DNA of 5,586 nucleotides, taken from positions 1 to 5,586 of the forward strand of contig DQTM01000166.1 of the NCBI GenBank assembly GCA_015662785.1. Reading direction: 5' to 3'. Origin of the DNA: Sulfurospirillum arcachonense. Lineage in GTDB: Bacteria; Campylobacterota; Campylobacteria; Campylobacterales; Sulfurospirillaceae. Positions 1 through 5,586 of this stretch are shown piece after piece. The first letter of the stretch is position 1; each line of letters begins with the position of its first letter. The notes under the pieces were generated by a model. It searched no databases, was not told the origin of the DNA, and saw only the letters and a program-made list of their open reading frames with translations. The position numbers and the translations under genes were made by a program.

Positions 1-109
1 ATTGATAGTTTACAAAAGAGACAATAATTGCAATAAGAATGCCAAAACCTAAGAAGTACATTGTAAAAATAAGATGGTATTTTTTATTACGGAAGTTATT
101 ATTAATCAT
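1..109 (-). CDS. N-terminal fragment of an unidentified membrane protein (runs off left edge)
   Basis: The minus strand opens an ATG at 109-107 that stays open for 36 codons to the window edge. The product begins MINNNFRNKKYHLIF and continues into a strongly hydrophobic stretch at about residues 13-32 (IFTMYFLGFGILIAIIVSFV), after a basic Asn/Lys/Arg-rich N-terminus. This fits an N-terminal membrane anchor with the N-terminus in the cytoplasm. A good ribosome binding site, AAGGA, lies at 119-115, five bases before the ATG, and the gap from the lnt stop codon is only 14 bp, so co-transcription with lnt is likely. Such a start is common in sensor kinases, chemoreceptors and diguanylate cyclases, but nothing visible distinguishes these, so no function is assigned. 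That it is a real gene start is fairly safe from the ribosome binding site, spacing and composition. Confidence 0.7.
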   Translation of the reverse strand, partial: MINNNFRNKKYHLIFTMYFLGFGILIAIIVSFVNYQ

Positions 110-123
110 CTGTTTCCTTAGTG

Positions 124-1395
124 TTAAGGGGTTATTATACCACTTATTCCACTGTTTGCACTATGATATATGATAGTGTTATATTTTTTTGCGTGTAGTT
201 TAAGAAGTAAGTTTTGTAGAGTTGGCTCAATAGAAGGCGTAAACCACGCATTGTTGCTTATGGCTATCATATATTTTGGACTGTTTTCATAGAGTTTATC
301 AGTTGTTGCTTCATAACAAATTGCATTTCTAAAGCTATAGTTTTTTATCTCAAAATCAAATACATTTTGTGCATTTTTGTAATCATCCGCTCCATTGAAA
401 AAGATGTTATTTATAATGTCAACGGCCCATTTTGGAAGTGGAATTTTCTCTCCAAAAGGTACTAGTACTACTTTGTCTGCTATCTCAAATTTTCCATTTG
501 AAAAAAAGTATGATGAGTTATATACAAGATTTTCTTTTACATGTAAGCCACCAGTAACTATGGCTATTTCGTAAGAGAGTTTTTTAAGTCTATTTAGTGT
601 TTTAAGTTCAAGATTCAAATAGAGTGGAAATGCACTCTCATGAAGTATAATCAGATCTTTTTTTGATTTAATTGCCTTTTTTATAAGAAAAAAGTTCTGT
701 TCTACTATCTCTTTTCGATACTCTTTTTTCCATTTTTTATTTTGATCAAGATTTGTGATAGGAATTGCAATGTCAAGTTTAGGAAGCTCTACGTGTACAG
801 GTTTGTTAAAAAAGCTCAAAGCTATTAAAAGTAAAATACCAACTATTTTCCATCTAATCATAATAGTTATAATTATTAAAAATAGACCATAAAGATAGAT
901 ATCAGTTGAGAAGTAAGAGTTTATTAAAATCAGTTCAGGTTTGAACCAGTTAAATCCAAAAGGGGAAAAAAAGACAAATCCGAACATTAATAAAGCTCGT
1001 ATTTCAGGAGTAATTCCGGCAAAACTAATAATCCAAAAAAACAGACCGTAGATGAGTCCAAATCCTATAATAACTAAAGGGATCAGATATACTAAGTCGT
1101 AGTATCCAAATCCAAATCCAATCCAATAAAACCAAAATACTCCTATAAAAAAGCCAACCCAAGTGAGAGTTTTTTTCTCGCATGTGAGAAGTCCATAAAA
1201 ACCAATAACAGCTAAAATAGTGTTTAAAATCTCTACATGTAGAGAAAAATATTCAAGATATATGAAAAGAGAGAGACAAAGTGCAATAAAAAAGCCTTTT
1301 ATTATATAAAAAGTGCTAAAATAATTCCTTGAAAATTTTTTATCAAAGGATTCGTATGCAAGGTGGCTCAGATATATTTGCTTCTTTACTTCCAT
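124..1395 (-). CDS. lnt: Apolipoprotein N-acyltransferase (Lnt), short C-terminus
   Basis: Lnt carries out the last step of bacterial lipoprotein maturation in the inner membrane: it moves an acyl chain from a phospholipid to the free amino group of the diacylglyceryl-cysteine. The 423-residue product has an N-terminal hydrophobic half with about six to eight membrane segments (residues 30-197), then a nitrilase-like domain (about 206-423). The catalytic triad is visible by alignment to E. coli E267/K335/C387: E253 in LHESAFP, K308 in DKVVLVPFGE, and C360 in AICYEAT. The conserved ISNNAWF lies at 379-385. ATG at 1395 is the only canonical start: I find no in-frame ATG, GTG or TTG in the next hundred or so codons, although the ribosome binding site there is weak (AAGAA). 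This start places 40 bp of the gene antisense to yajC. The protein ends at GISGIITP and lacks the further strand region and final membrane helix of the roughly 510-residue E. coli enzyme. Identity is very safe; the exact start is less so. Confidence 0.95.
   Translation of the reverse strand: MEVKKQIYLSHLAYESFDKKFSRNYFSTFYIIKGFFIALCLSLFIYLEYFSLHVEILNTILAVIGFYGLLTCEKKTLTWVGFFIGVFWFYWIGFGFGYYDLVYLIPLVIIGFGLIYGLFFWIISFAGITPEIRALLMFGFVFFSPFGFNWFKPELILINSYFSTDIYLYGLFLIIITIMIRWKIVGILLLIALSFFNKPVHVELPKLDIAIPITNLDQNKKWKKEYRKEIVEQNFFLIKKAIKSKKDLIILHESAFPLYLNLELKTLNRLKKLSYEIAIVTGGLHVKENLVYNSSYFFSNGKFEIADKVVLVPFGEKIPLPKWAVDIINNIFFNGADDYKNAQNVFDFEIKNYSFRNAICYEATTDKLYENSPKYMIAISNNAWFTPSIEPTLQNLLLKLHAKKYNTIIYHSANSGISGIITP
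1230..1245. repeat. 16-bp perfect palindrome TCTCTACATGTAGAGA inside lnt
   Basis: The sequence TCTCTACATGTAGAGA equals its own reverse complement. It lies within lnt, where it encodes Ser-Leu-His-Val-Glu, with one flanking base spilling into the next codon. The same CTCTACATGTA and TACATGTAGAG sequences form the two arms of the inverted repeat after secF (4197-4223), and the core TACATGTA also occurs at 538-545. In RNA it would leave too small a loop for a full hairpin, so a DNA-level role or chance are both open. Confidence 0.6.
1314..1322 (+). promoter_or_regulatory. Candidate extended -10 promoter for yajC-secD-secF
   Basis: TGC followed by TAAAAT (1317-1322) matches the extended -10 pattern TGnTATAAT at all but one position. 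It lies in an AT-rich stretch with upstream T/A tracts, which is how sigma-70 promoters of Campylobacterota usually look, often without a clear -35 box. Transcription would begin near 1329, leaving a leader of about 27 bases before the yajC ATG at 1356. The element sits inside the lnt reading frame on the opposite strand. It is the best candidate upstream of yajC, but predicted by eye only. Confidence 0.4.
1345..1350 (+). promoter_or_regulatory. Ribosome binding site that sets the yajC start
   Basis: AAAGGA ends five bases before ATG 1356. This decides for ATG 1356 over the upstream in-frame TTG at 1329, which would add nine residues (through KIFYQRIR) not expected ahead of a YajC membrane helix. 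The site is also inside the antisense lnt coding region. Confidence 0.8.
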
Positions 1396-1640
1396 TAATC
1401 GTTCTTTTTGCGATTTTTTATTTCTTGGTGATTAGACCGCAACAAAAGCAGGCTAAGACACACAAGGAGATGTTAGGCGCTTTAAAAAAAGGCGACAAGG
1501 TTATCACTAACGGTGGTTTAATCGGTGAGGTTGTTAAACCTGAAGAAGATTTTATCAAAGTTAAACTTAATGATGACACAACAGTGAAAGTCTCAAGAGA
1601 CTATATAGCTAAGAAGATCGAAAAGAGTGCTGATGAGTAA
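1356..1640 (+). CDS. yajC: Preprotein translocase subunit YajC
   Basis: YajC is a small single-helix inner-membrane protein that associates with SecD and SecF and, through them, with the SecYEG translocon. It is usually not essential. The 94-residue product has a short N-terminus (MQGGSDIFAS), one membrane helix at about residues 9-27, and right after it the family signature FYFLVIRPQQKQAKTHKEM. A small cytoplasmic beta domain follows with GDKVITNGGLIGEVV and the conserved KVKL...VKVSRDYI pattern. Length is normal for the family. It is the first gene of the yajC-secD-secF operon; its last eight bases overlap the secD start (ATGAGTAA), which suggests translational coupling. Its first 40 bp overlap the start of lnt on the other strand. 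Confidence 0.97.
   Translation: MQGGSDIFASLLPLIVLFAIFYFLVIRPQQKQAKTHKEMLGALKKGDKVITNGGLIGEVVKPEEDFIKVKLNDDTTVKVSRDYIAKKIEKSADE
1621..1627 (+). promoter_or_regulatory. Weak ribosome binding site before the secD ATG
   Basis: AAAAGAG within the end of yajC stands five bases before ATG 1633. It is a poorer match to the anti-Shine-Dalgarno sequence than those of yajC, secF or the 4242 gene, so secD translation probably leans on ribosomes finishing yajC. A GTG two codons upstream (1627) is a possible alternative start but would itself overlap this site. Confidence 0.5.
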
Positions 1641-3216
1641 AGGTGGATTAAATTACCGATTGGTGATTTTCTTCCTTGCGGTTGTTTTTGGTGTAGGATT
1701 GTCAATGCCGACATTTCTTCAAACTGAAAAAGGCGCTAAGATATCCCTTGGACTTGATCTCCAAGGGGGTCTTTATATGCTTTTAGGTGTTAAAACAGAC
1801 GAAGCGATAAAATCAAAAATCAAATCAATAGCATCAAGTGTAAAGTTTTTCACTGATGACAATGATATTATAATAGACAGTTTAAAGATAAGAGGTGAGA
1901 GTGTAACTCTTACTTTAGTTGATCCAGATGAAGAAAAAAATCTTGATGAGATGATAAATAAAATTCCTGGTATGGTTCTTGAAAAAGATGGACTAAATTA
2001 CAATCTTTCCATGGATGAACTTGAACAAGAAGCTACAAAACAGTATGCAATCAACCAAGCAGTTGAGACTATTAGAAATAGACTTGACCAGTTTGGTTTA
2101 GCTGAACCAAATGTAGCTAGACAGGGTGAAGATAAAATTCTTGTTGAACTTCCTGGAATAAAAACTGGTGAAGACGAGCGTAGAGCTCGTGAGCTAATTG
2201 CCCGTGCAGCACATCTTCAGATGATGACAGTAGATGAGCTTAGAAGTGATAGAGCTTATGACATGAGTGATGATGAAGCTGCTGAGTATGGTGATGTTAT
2301 ACTTGAAGATGCTAGAGAAGAAGGACGTAAACATGTTCTTAAAGAGGTTCCTATTCTTGATGGTAGTATGCTTACAGATGCTACTGTAGGTTTTGATCAG
2401 ATGAACCAACCAGTTATCAATTTTTCACTTAACTCAGAGGGTGCAAAAATATTTGGAGATTTTACAGGTAAAAATGTAGGAGCTCACTTAGCAATTGTTC
2501 TTGATGACAAAGTCTATTCTGCCCCTGTAATTCGTGAAAGAATTGGTGGAGGTAGTGGACAGATAAGTGGTGGTTTTACTGTTAAAGAAGCTAGTGATGT
2601 TGCAATCGCTCTTAGAAGTGGTGCACTTTTAGCTCCTGTAAAACTGCTTGAAAAAAGAAGTGTTGGTCCAAGCCTTGGAGCTGACAGTATTAAAGCAAGT
2701 ACTATTGCCCTTGGTGTTGGTTTCTTGTTAGTTGTTGTTTTTATGGTTCTTTATTATGGTCTTGCTGGCGTTATAGCAAATACAGCATTGATAGCAAATC
2801 TATTTATAGTTTTAGCAGTTATGGCACTTTTTGGAGCAACTCTTACACTCCCTGGTATGGCAGGAATTGTTCTTACTGTAGGTATGGCAGTTGATGCGAA
2901 TGTTATTATTAATGAGCGTATTCGTGAACTATTTCGTCAAGGAAGTTCCATTTCTCGTGCAGTAGAAAAAGGTTATGATAATGCAATGAGTGCGATACTT
3001 GATGCAAATATAACTACACTTCTTGCAGCAGTTGTACTCTATGTTTATGGTACAGGTCCAATCAAAGGATTTGCTATTACTATGAGTATAGGAATTTTAG
3101 CTTCAATGTTAACTGCAATACTTGGAACACATGGTATTTATCAGTATTTTATGCCTCGTATTGAGAAGAGTGGAAACTTAAGTCTATGGTTTGGTATAAA
3201 AGGGAGTACAAAATAA
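1633..3216 (+). CDS. secD: Protein translocase subunit SecD
   Basis: SecD and SecF form a proton-driven membrane complex that pulls exported proteins out of SecYEG on the periplasmic side. The 527-residue product has membrane helix 1 at about residues 9-28 and the conserved KISLGLDLQGG motif (36-46). The large periplasmic P1 region (about 50-345) contains AVETIRNRLDQFGLAEPNV and LDGSMLTDA. Its end is marked by ALRSGALLAPV and KRSVGPSLG. Five more helices (about 354-506) carry VGMAVDANVIINERIRE, whose Asp421 corresponds to the intramembrane aspartate needed for proton transport (E. coli D519), and the late motif YGTGPIKGFAITMSIG (472-487). It is shorter than E. coli SecD (615) because of a smaller P1 region, which I believe is usual in this phylum. 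ATG 1633 is preferred over GTG 1627 because it makes the overlapped ATGAGTAA junction with yajC. The stop overlaps the secF start by one base. Confidence 0.98.
   Translation: MSKGGLNYRLVIFFLAVVFGVGLSMPTFLQTEKGAKISLGLDLQGGLYMLLGVKTDEAIKSKIKSIASSVKFFTDDNDIIIDSLKIRGESVTLTLVDPDEEKNLDEMINKIPGMVLEKDGLNYNLSMDELEQEATKQYAINQAVETIRNRLDQFGLAEPNVARQGEDKILVELPGIKTGEDERRARELIARAAHLQMMTVDELRSDRAYDMSDDEAAEYGDVILEDAREEGRKHVLKEVPILDGSMLTDATVGFDQMNQPVINFSLNSEGAKIFGDFTGKNVGAHLAIVLDDKVYSAPVIRERIGGGSGQISGGFTVKEASDVAIALRSGALLAPVKLLEKRSVGPSLGADSIKASTIALGVGFLLVVVFMVLYYGLAGVIANTALIANLFIVLAVMALFGATLTLPGMAGIVLTVGMAVDANVIINERIRELFRQGSSISRAVEKGYDNAMSAILDANITTLLAAVVLYVYGTGPIKGFAITMSIGILASMLTAILGTHGIYQYFMPRIEKSGNLSLWFGIKGSTK
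3201..3206 (+). promoter_or_regulatory. Ribosome binding site that sets the secF start
   Basis: AGGGAG, inside the last codons of secD, lies nine bases before ATG 3216. It favours that ATG over the in-frame ATG at 3186, which has no comparable site and would add ten residues (MVWYKREYKI) antecedent to the normal SecF N-terminus. Confidence 0.7.
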
Positions 3217-4187
3217 TGCAAATATTTTCTAAAGATAAAATATATAATTTTATGGGCAAAAGCCTACCTTTTATTATCTTTTCGTTTATTATGATAATGG
3301 CATCTTATGTAATGTTAGGTACACAAGGCTTAAACTATGGTATAGATTTTTCAGGTGGAACAATCGTTCAAGTTAAGTATGAGGGTGCAGCTCCTATTAA
3401 AAAAATGAGAGAGCAAATTTCAGTTGATGAGATGTTCAAAAATGCAACGATTACAGAGTTTGGTAGCCCTGAGGAAGTAATTATTAGATTTATGAGTAGT
3501 AGTGAATCTGTGCAAGAAGACTTGGGTGATATTATTGGTGAATTGTTAAAAGGAACTGGTGAGTTTGAAATCAGAAGGGTAGATATTGTTGGACCAAAAG
3601 TAGGTGGTGAGCTTAGAGAAAAAGGCATCATGGCGATGCTGGTTTCTATTTTAGCGATTCTTCTTTATATAACAATTAGATTTGAGTGGAGATTTGCTGT
3701 CGCTTCAATACTTGCTTTGATTCATGACATATCTATAGCGATAGGAGCATTAGTTCTTTTCCAAATAGATATAAACCTTGATATTCTCGCGGCACTTATG
3801 ACATTACTTGGTTACTCCTTGAACGATACAATTATTGTATTTGATAGGATTAGAGAAGAGGTTAAAAAATCAAAGAGTTTTAATCTATTTGAGATTATAA
3901 ATTTCTCTGTTTCAAAAACACTTTCGCGTACACTTCTTACTTCACTTACAACATTCTTTGTTATATTGACACTATGGATGTTTGGTGGAGAGATAATACA
4001 TGGATTTGGATTTACTCTTTTAGTAGGTATCATTGTAGGAACATATAGTTCTATCTTTGTTGCATCACCAATGTTAAAATGGTTAAAATTTAGCGTTGAA
4101 GACTATAAGTCTAAAGAAGCAATGAAAGAGAAAAGAAGAATAGAAAAAGATAAAATGAGAGCACAATACGAAAAAGGTATTGTATAA
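3216..4187 (+). CDS. secF: Protein translocase subunit SecF
   Basis: SecF is the partner of SecD in the proton-driven export complex of the inner membrane. The 323-residue product, of normal family length, has helix 1 at about residues 17-35 and the conserved LNYGIDFSGGT (39-49). A short periplasmic P4-type domain ends in VDIVGPKVGGEL (122-133). Five further helices follow, with RFEWRFA (155-161), LGYSLNDTIIVFDRIRE (198-214, with the conserved Asp204) and SRTLLTSLTT (237-246). GTYSSIFVASP (275-285) sits in the last helix. The C-terminal tail (about 290-321) is very rich in Lys, Arg and Glu and should lie in the cytoplasm. ATG 3216 is chosen because it overlaps the secD stop as TAATG and has a good ribosome binding site; a longer in-frame start at 3186 is less likely. 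SecD and SecF are separate proteins here, not fused. Confidence 0.98.
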   Translation: MQIFSKDKIYNFMGKSLPFIIFSFIMIMASYVMLGTQGLNYGIDFSGGTIVQVKYEGAAPIKKMREQISVDEMFKNATITEFGSPEEVIIRFMSSSESVQEDLGDIIGELLKGTGEFEIRRVDIVGPKVGGELREKGIMAMLVSILAILLYITIRFEWRFAVASILALIHDISIAIGALVLFQIDINLDILAALMTLLGYSLNDTIIVFDRIREEVKKSKSFNLFEIINFSVSKTLSRTLLTSLTTFFVILTLWMFGGEIIHGFGFTLLVGIIVGTYSSIFVASPMLKWLKFSVEDYKSKEAMKEKRRIEKDKMRAQYEKGIV

Positions 4188-4196
4188 CAAAATTGA

Positions 4197-4229
4197 CTCT
4201 ACATGTAAAGCTTACATGTAGAGATTTTT
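4197..4229 (+). terminator. 12-bp perfect inverted repeat after secF, possible weak terminator
   Basis: Arms at 4197-4208 (CTCTACATGTAA) and 4212-4223 are exact reverse complements, separated by AGC. After one A come five T residues (4225-4229). Shape and position, ten bases after the secF stop, suit a Rho-independent terminator. The stem has only four G:C pairs in twelve and the T run is short, so it may end only part of the transcripts, or not act as a terminator at all. Each arm also holds the self-complementary octamer TACATGTA, so the arms could be two operator half-units. The ribosome binding site of the next gene (AAGGAG, 4231-4236) starts two bases after the T run. Confidence 0.5.
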
Positions 4230-4241
4230 AAAGGAGACGTT

Positions 4242-4580
4242 ATGGATTGGGGGAAAGTAATATATATCTTTTTTGCCTTGATGAGTTTAACTACGACAGT
4301 TGGATTTTTATATGAGCAAAATGAGGTCGCACTTTTTGTAGCAGCTAGTATTAACTTGATTTCGACACTACTTAAAATTGGTGTAAAAAATATCCTTTCA
4401 GCGGAGCTTTTTGCAAGTTCACTTGTTGCTGATTTACACTTGATTCCTGCATTTTTGTTTATGCAACTCTCAGGAAATGTTACTATGGCAATTTCACTAG
4501 CGATTGGTGCAATTGTAGCAAATATATTCTCTTTATCATTAGTGTTAATAGAAGCACTGAAAACACAAGAAGAATTTTAA
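4242..4580 (+). CDS. Small four-helix membrane protein of unknown function (probably DUF6394)
   Basis: The 112-residue product is almost wholly hydrophobic, with about four predicted membrane segments: residues 4-23, 28-47, 51-74 and 79-105. Short polar links (YEQNE, KIGVKN, QLSGN) and an acidic end (KTQEEF) are the only soluble parts. There is no signal peptidase site, lipobox, catalytic motif or metal-binding cluster; the few charged residues inside helices (Glu55, Asp64, His66 in AELFASSLVADLHLIP) are the most likely functional ones. I recall a similar protein labelled DUF6394 near secF and leuS in Sulfurimonas-type genomes, but this is memory, not a search result. The start is well set by AAGGAG five bases upstream. 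The gene stands between secF and leuS on the same strand, 54 bp after secF, separated by an inverted repeat. A link to Sec export is suggested by position only. Confidence 0.85.
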   Translation: MDWGKVIYIFFALMSLTTTVGFLYEQNEVALFVAASINLISTLLKIGVKNILSAELFASSLVADLHLIPAFLFMQLSGNVTMAISLAIGAIVANIFSLSLVLIEALKTQEEF

Positions 4581-4594
4581 AACTGCTTTTACTA

Positions 4595-4616
4595 GCCATC
4601 TATATTTATAGGTGGC
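4595..4616 (+). other. Hairpin between the small membrane protein gene and leuS
   Basis: GCCATCTAT (4595-4603) pairs with ATAGGTGGC (4608-4616) over nine positions, with one G-U wobble and a four-base ATTT loop. It lies in the 65-bp spacer before leuS. No T run follows, so it does not look like a standard intrinsic terminator. It could be a processing site, an RNA 3'-end stabiliser, part of a leader for leuS, or chance. It is too short for a T-box or riboswitch, and T-box control of leuS would not be expected in this phylum. Confidence 0.4.
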
Positions 4617-4645
4617 GTGTAAGATCAGTAAAAAACGGAGTTTAA

Positions 4646-5586
4646 ATGGATTATAATCCAAGTACTATAGAAAAAAAATGGCAAAATTATTGGAATGAAA
4701 ATAGCTCTTTTGAGCCATCAAATGACTTTACAAAAGAGAAAAAGTATATTTTAAGTATGTTCCCTTACCCCAGTGGTCGTATCCATATGGGGCACGTAAG
4801 AAACTATAGCATTAGTGATGCGATAGCTCGTAACTTTAGAAAACTTGGATTTAATGTTCTTCATCCTATAGGGTGGGATAGTTTTGGAATGCCTGCTGAA
4901 AATGCTGCCATAAAAAATGGAACACATCCAAAAAAATGGACTTATGAAAATATAGATTATATGAAAAAAGAGTTAAATGCACTTGGATTGTCTTTTTCTA
5001 AAACAAGAGAGTTTGCTACAAGTGATGAGCTTTACTCTAAGCATGAACAGCATATCTTTATAGAAATGTATAAAAAGGGACTTGTTTATCAAAAAAGCTC
5101 AACTTTAAACTGGTGTGAAACGTGTCATACAGTTTTGGCAAATGAGCAGGTAGAAGAGGGCTGTTGTTGGAGATGTGATAATCCTGTAGAACAACGTGAG
5201 ATGCCTGGATACTATCTTAAGATAACTCAGTACGCACAAGAACTTTTAGATGATGCCAAAAAACTTGAGAAAGGTTGGCCAAGTCAAGTTCTTACTATGC
5301 AAAACAACTGGATAGGAAGAAGTGAAGGTCTTGAGTTTGATTTTACCCTAAGTGATGAAAGCAAAGAAAAACTAAATAACAATTTTGAAAAATACAAAGT
5401 TTTTACAACTCGTCCAGATACTATTTATGGCATAACGTACACTGCACTTGCACCAGAGCATGCAATAGTAAAGTATCTTTGTGATAAGAAGCTTTTAAGC
5501 GCTGAAAAAATCAAAAAAATTAAAGAGATGCAGGCAGTAGGTTCACGTGAACGTGCCCAAAATGATAAAGAGGGATTAAGTCTTGA
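4646..5586 (+). CDS. leuS: Leucyl-tRNA synthetase, N-terminal part (cut by right edge)
   Basis: LeuS is the cytoplasmic class I synthetase that charges tRNA-Leu using ATP. The window holds 313 whole codons; bacterial LeuS usually has about 800-870, so over half is missing. The start reads MDYNPSTIEKKWQNYW, typical of the family. The class I HIGH signature appears as HMGH (47-50) in YPSGRIHMGHVRNYS, followed by LHPIGWDSFGMPAENAAI. A zinc-ribbon insert has C157-x-x-C160 and C174-x-x-C177, then EQREMPGYYLKITQYA. NNWIGRSEG (220-228) leads into the CP1 editing domain, whose threonine-rich motif TTRPDTIYG (254-262) clears mischarged tRNA. The KMSKS loop and anticodon domain lie beyond the window. 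A ribosome binding site, GGAG, at 4637-4640 is five bases before the ATG. No strong separate promoter is seen, so it may be read through from upstream genes. Confidence 0.98.
   Translation, partial: MDYNPSTIEKKWQNYWNENSSFEPSNDFTKEKKYILSMFPYPSGRIHMGHVRNYSISDAIARNFRKLGFNVLHPIGWDSFGMPAENAAIKNGTHPKKWTYENIDYMKKELNALGLSFSKTREFATSDELYSKHEQHIFIEMYKKGLVYQKSSTLNWCETCHTVLANEQVEEGCCWRCDNPVEQREMPGYYLKITQYAQELLDDAKKLEKGWPSQVLTMQNNWIGRSEGLEFDFTLSDESKEKLNNNFEKYKVFTTRPDTIYGITYTALAPEHAIVKYLCDKKLLSAEKIKKIKEMQAVGSRERAQNDKEGLSL

Noticed and set aside
1329..1355. Longer yajC from TTG 1329
   Set aside because: It adds nine residues unlike YajC N-termini, while ATG 1356 has a well placed AAAGGA.
1431..1436. TCTAAT on the minus strand as the -10 box of lnt
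   Set aside because: It matches five of six consensus bases and is well placed (about 28 bases of leader), but lacks an extended TG and a -35 box, and such matches are frequent in AT-rich DNA.
2194..2409. Minus-strand open frame of 71 codons inside secD
   Set aside because: It is wholly antisense to a certain secD domain, has no family resemblance and no ribosome binding site I could support.
3186..3215. Longer secF from ATG 3186
   Set aside because: It would overlap secD by 31 bp with no good ribosome binding site; ATG 3216 has both the TAATG junction and AGGGAG.
3368..3631. Minus-strand open frame of 87 codons inside secF
   Set aside because: It is the reverse of the secF periplasmic domain; its Ser/Pro/Ile-rich product looks like a shadow of real codons.
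3812..4033. Minus-strand open frame of 73 codons inside secF
   Set aside because: It is antisense to conserved secF membrane motifs, with no independent support.
4618..4625. TGTAAGAT as a separate leuS promoter
   Set aside because: It matches only four of six bases of TATAAT and would leave a leader of about 14 bases; not strong enough to call.
4581..4645. A tRNA or leader riboswitch before leuS
   Set aside because: The spacer is only 65 bp; there is no cloverleaf, T-loop sequence or T-box motif, only one short hairpin.
1..5586. Mobile element, CRISPR array, toxin-antitoxin or defence system
   Set aside because: No transposase, integrase, spaced direct repeats or matching gene pairs are visible; the window is filled by housekeeping genes.

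Overview
This AT-rich window (very roughly one third G+C) looks chromosomal, from a member of the Campylobacterota (formerly Epsilonproteobacteria), most likely a Sulfurimonas-like or related free-living lineage. The assignment rests on protein character, strong AAGGA-type ribosome binding sites, an extended -10 style promoter, and the gene order lnt / yajC-secD-secF / small membrane protein / leuS, which resembles the yajC-secD-secF-leuS neighbourhood I recall from Campylobacter. It is an inference; no 16S or other marker is present.

Left part, minus strand (1-1395): lnt, encoding apolipoprotein N-acyltransferase, is followed after 14 bp by the first 36 codons of an unidentified membrane protein that runs off the left edge. 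The two are probably co-transcribed leftward.

Middle part, plus strand (1356-4187): yajC, secD and secF form a tight operon with an 8-bp overlap (ATGAGTAA) and a 1-bp overlap (TAATG). They encode the SecDF-YajC complex, which uses the proton motive force to help proteins leave the SecYEG channel. yajC and lnt are head-to-head and their 5' coding ends overlap by 40 bp, so each gene's control signals probably lie inside the other gene or its transcript.

Right part, plus strand (4188-5586): a near-palindromic inverted repeat follows secF. Next come a 112-residue four-helix membrane protein of unknown function (probably the DUF6394 family), a second hairpin, and the first 313 codons of leuS (leucyl-tRNA synthetase), cut by the right edge.

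Functionally the window joins two late steps of envelope protein biogenesis: Sec export (SecD, SecF, YajC) and the final acylation of exported lipoproteins (Lnt). A translation enzyme lies downstream. Most of the window is ordinary housekeeping sequence and I see no mobile element, CRISPR array, RNA gene or defence system. The points worth a second look are the lnt/yajC 5' overlap, the repeated TACATGTA-centred palindromes, the short C-terminus of Lnt, and the unknown membrane protein between secF and leuS. No gene-free stretch exceeds 70 bp.
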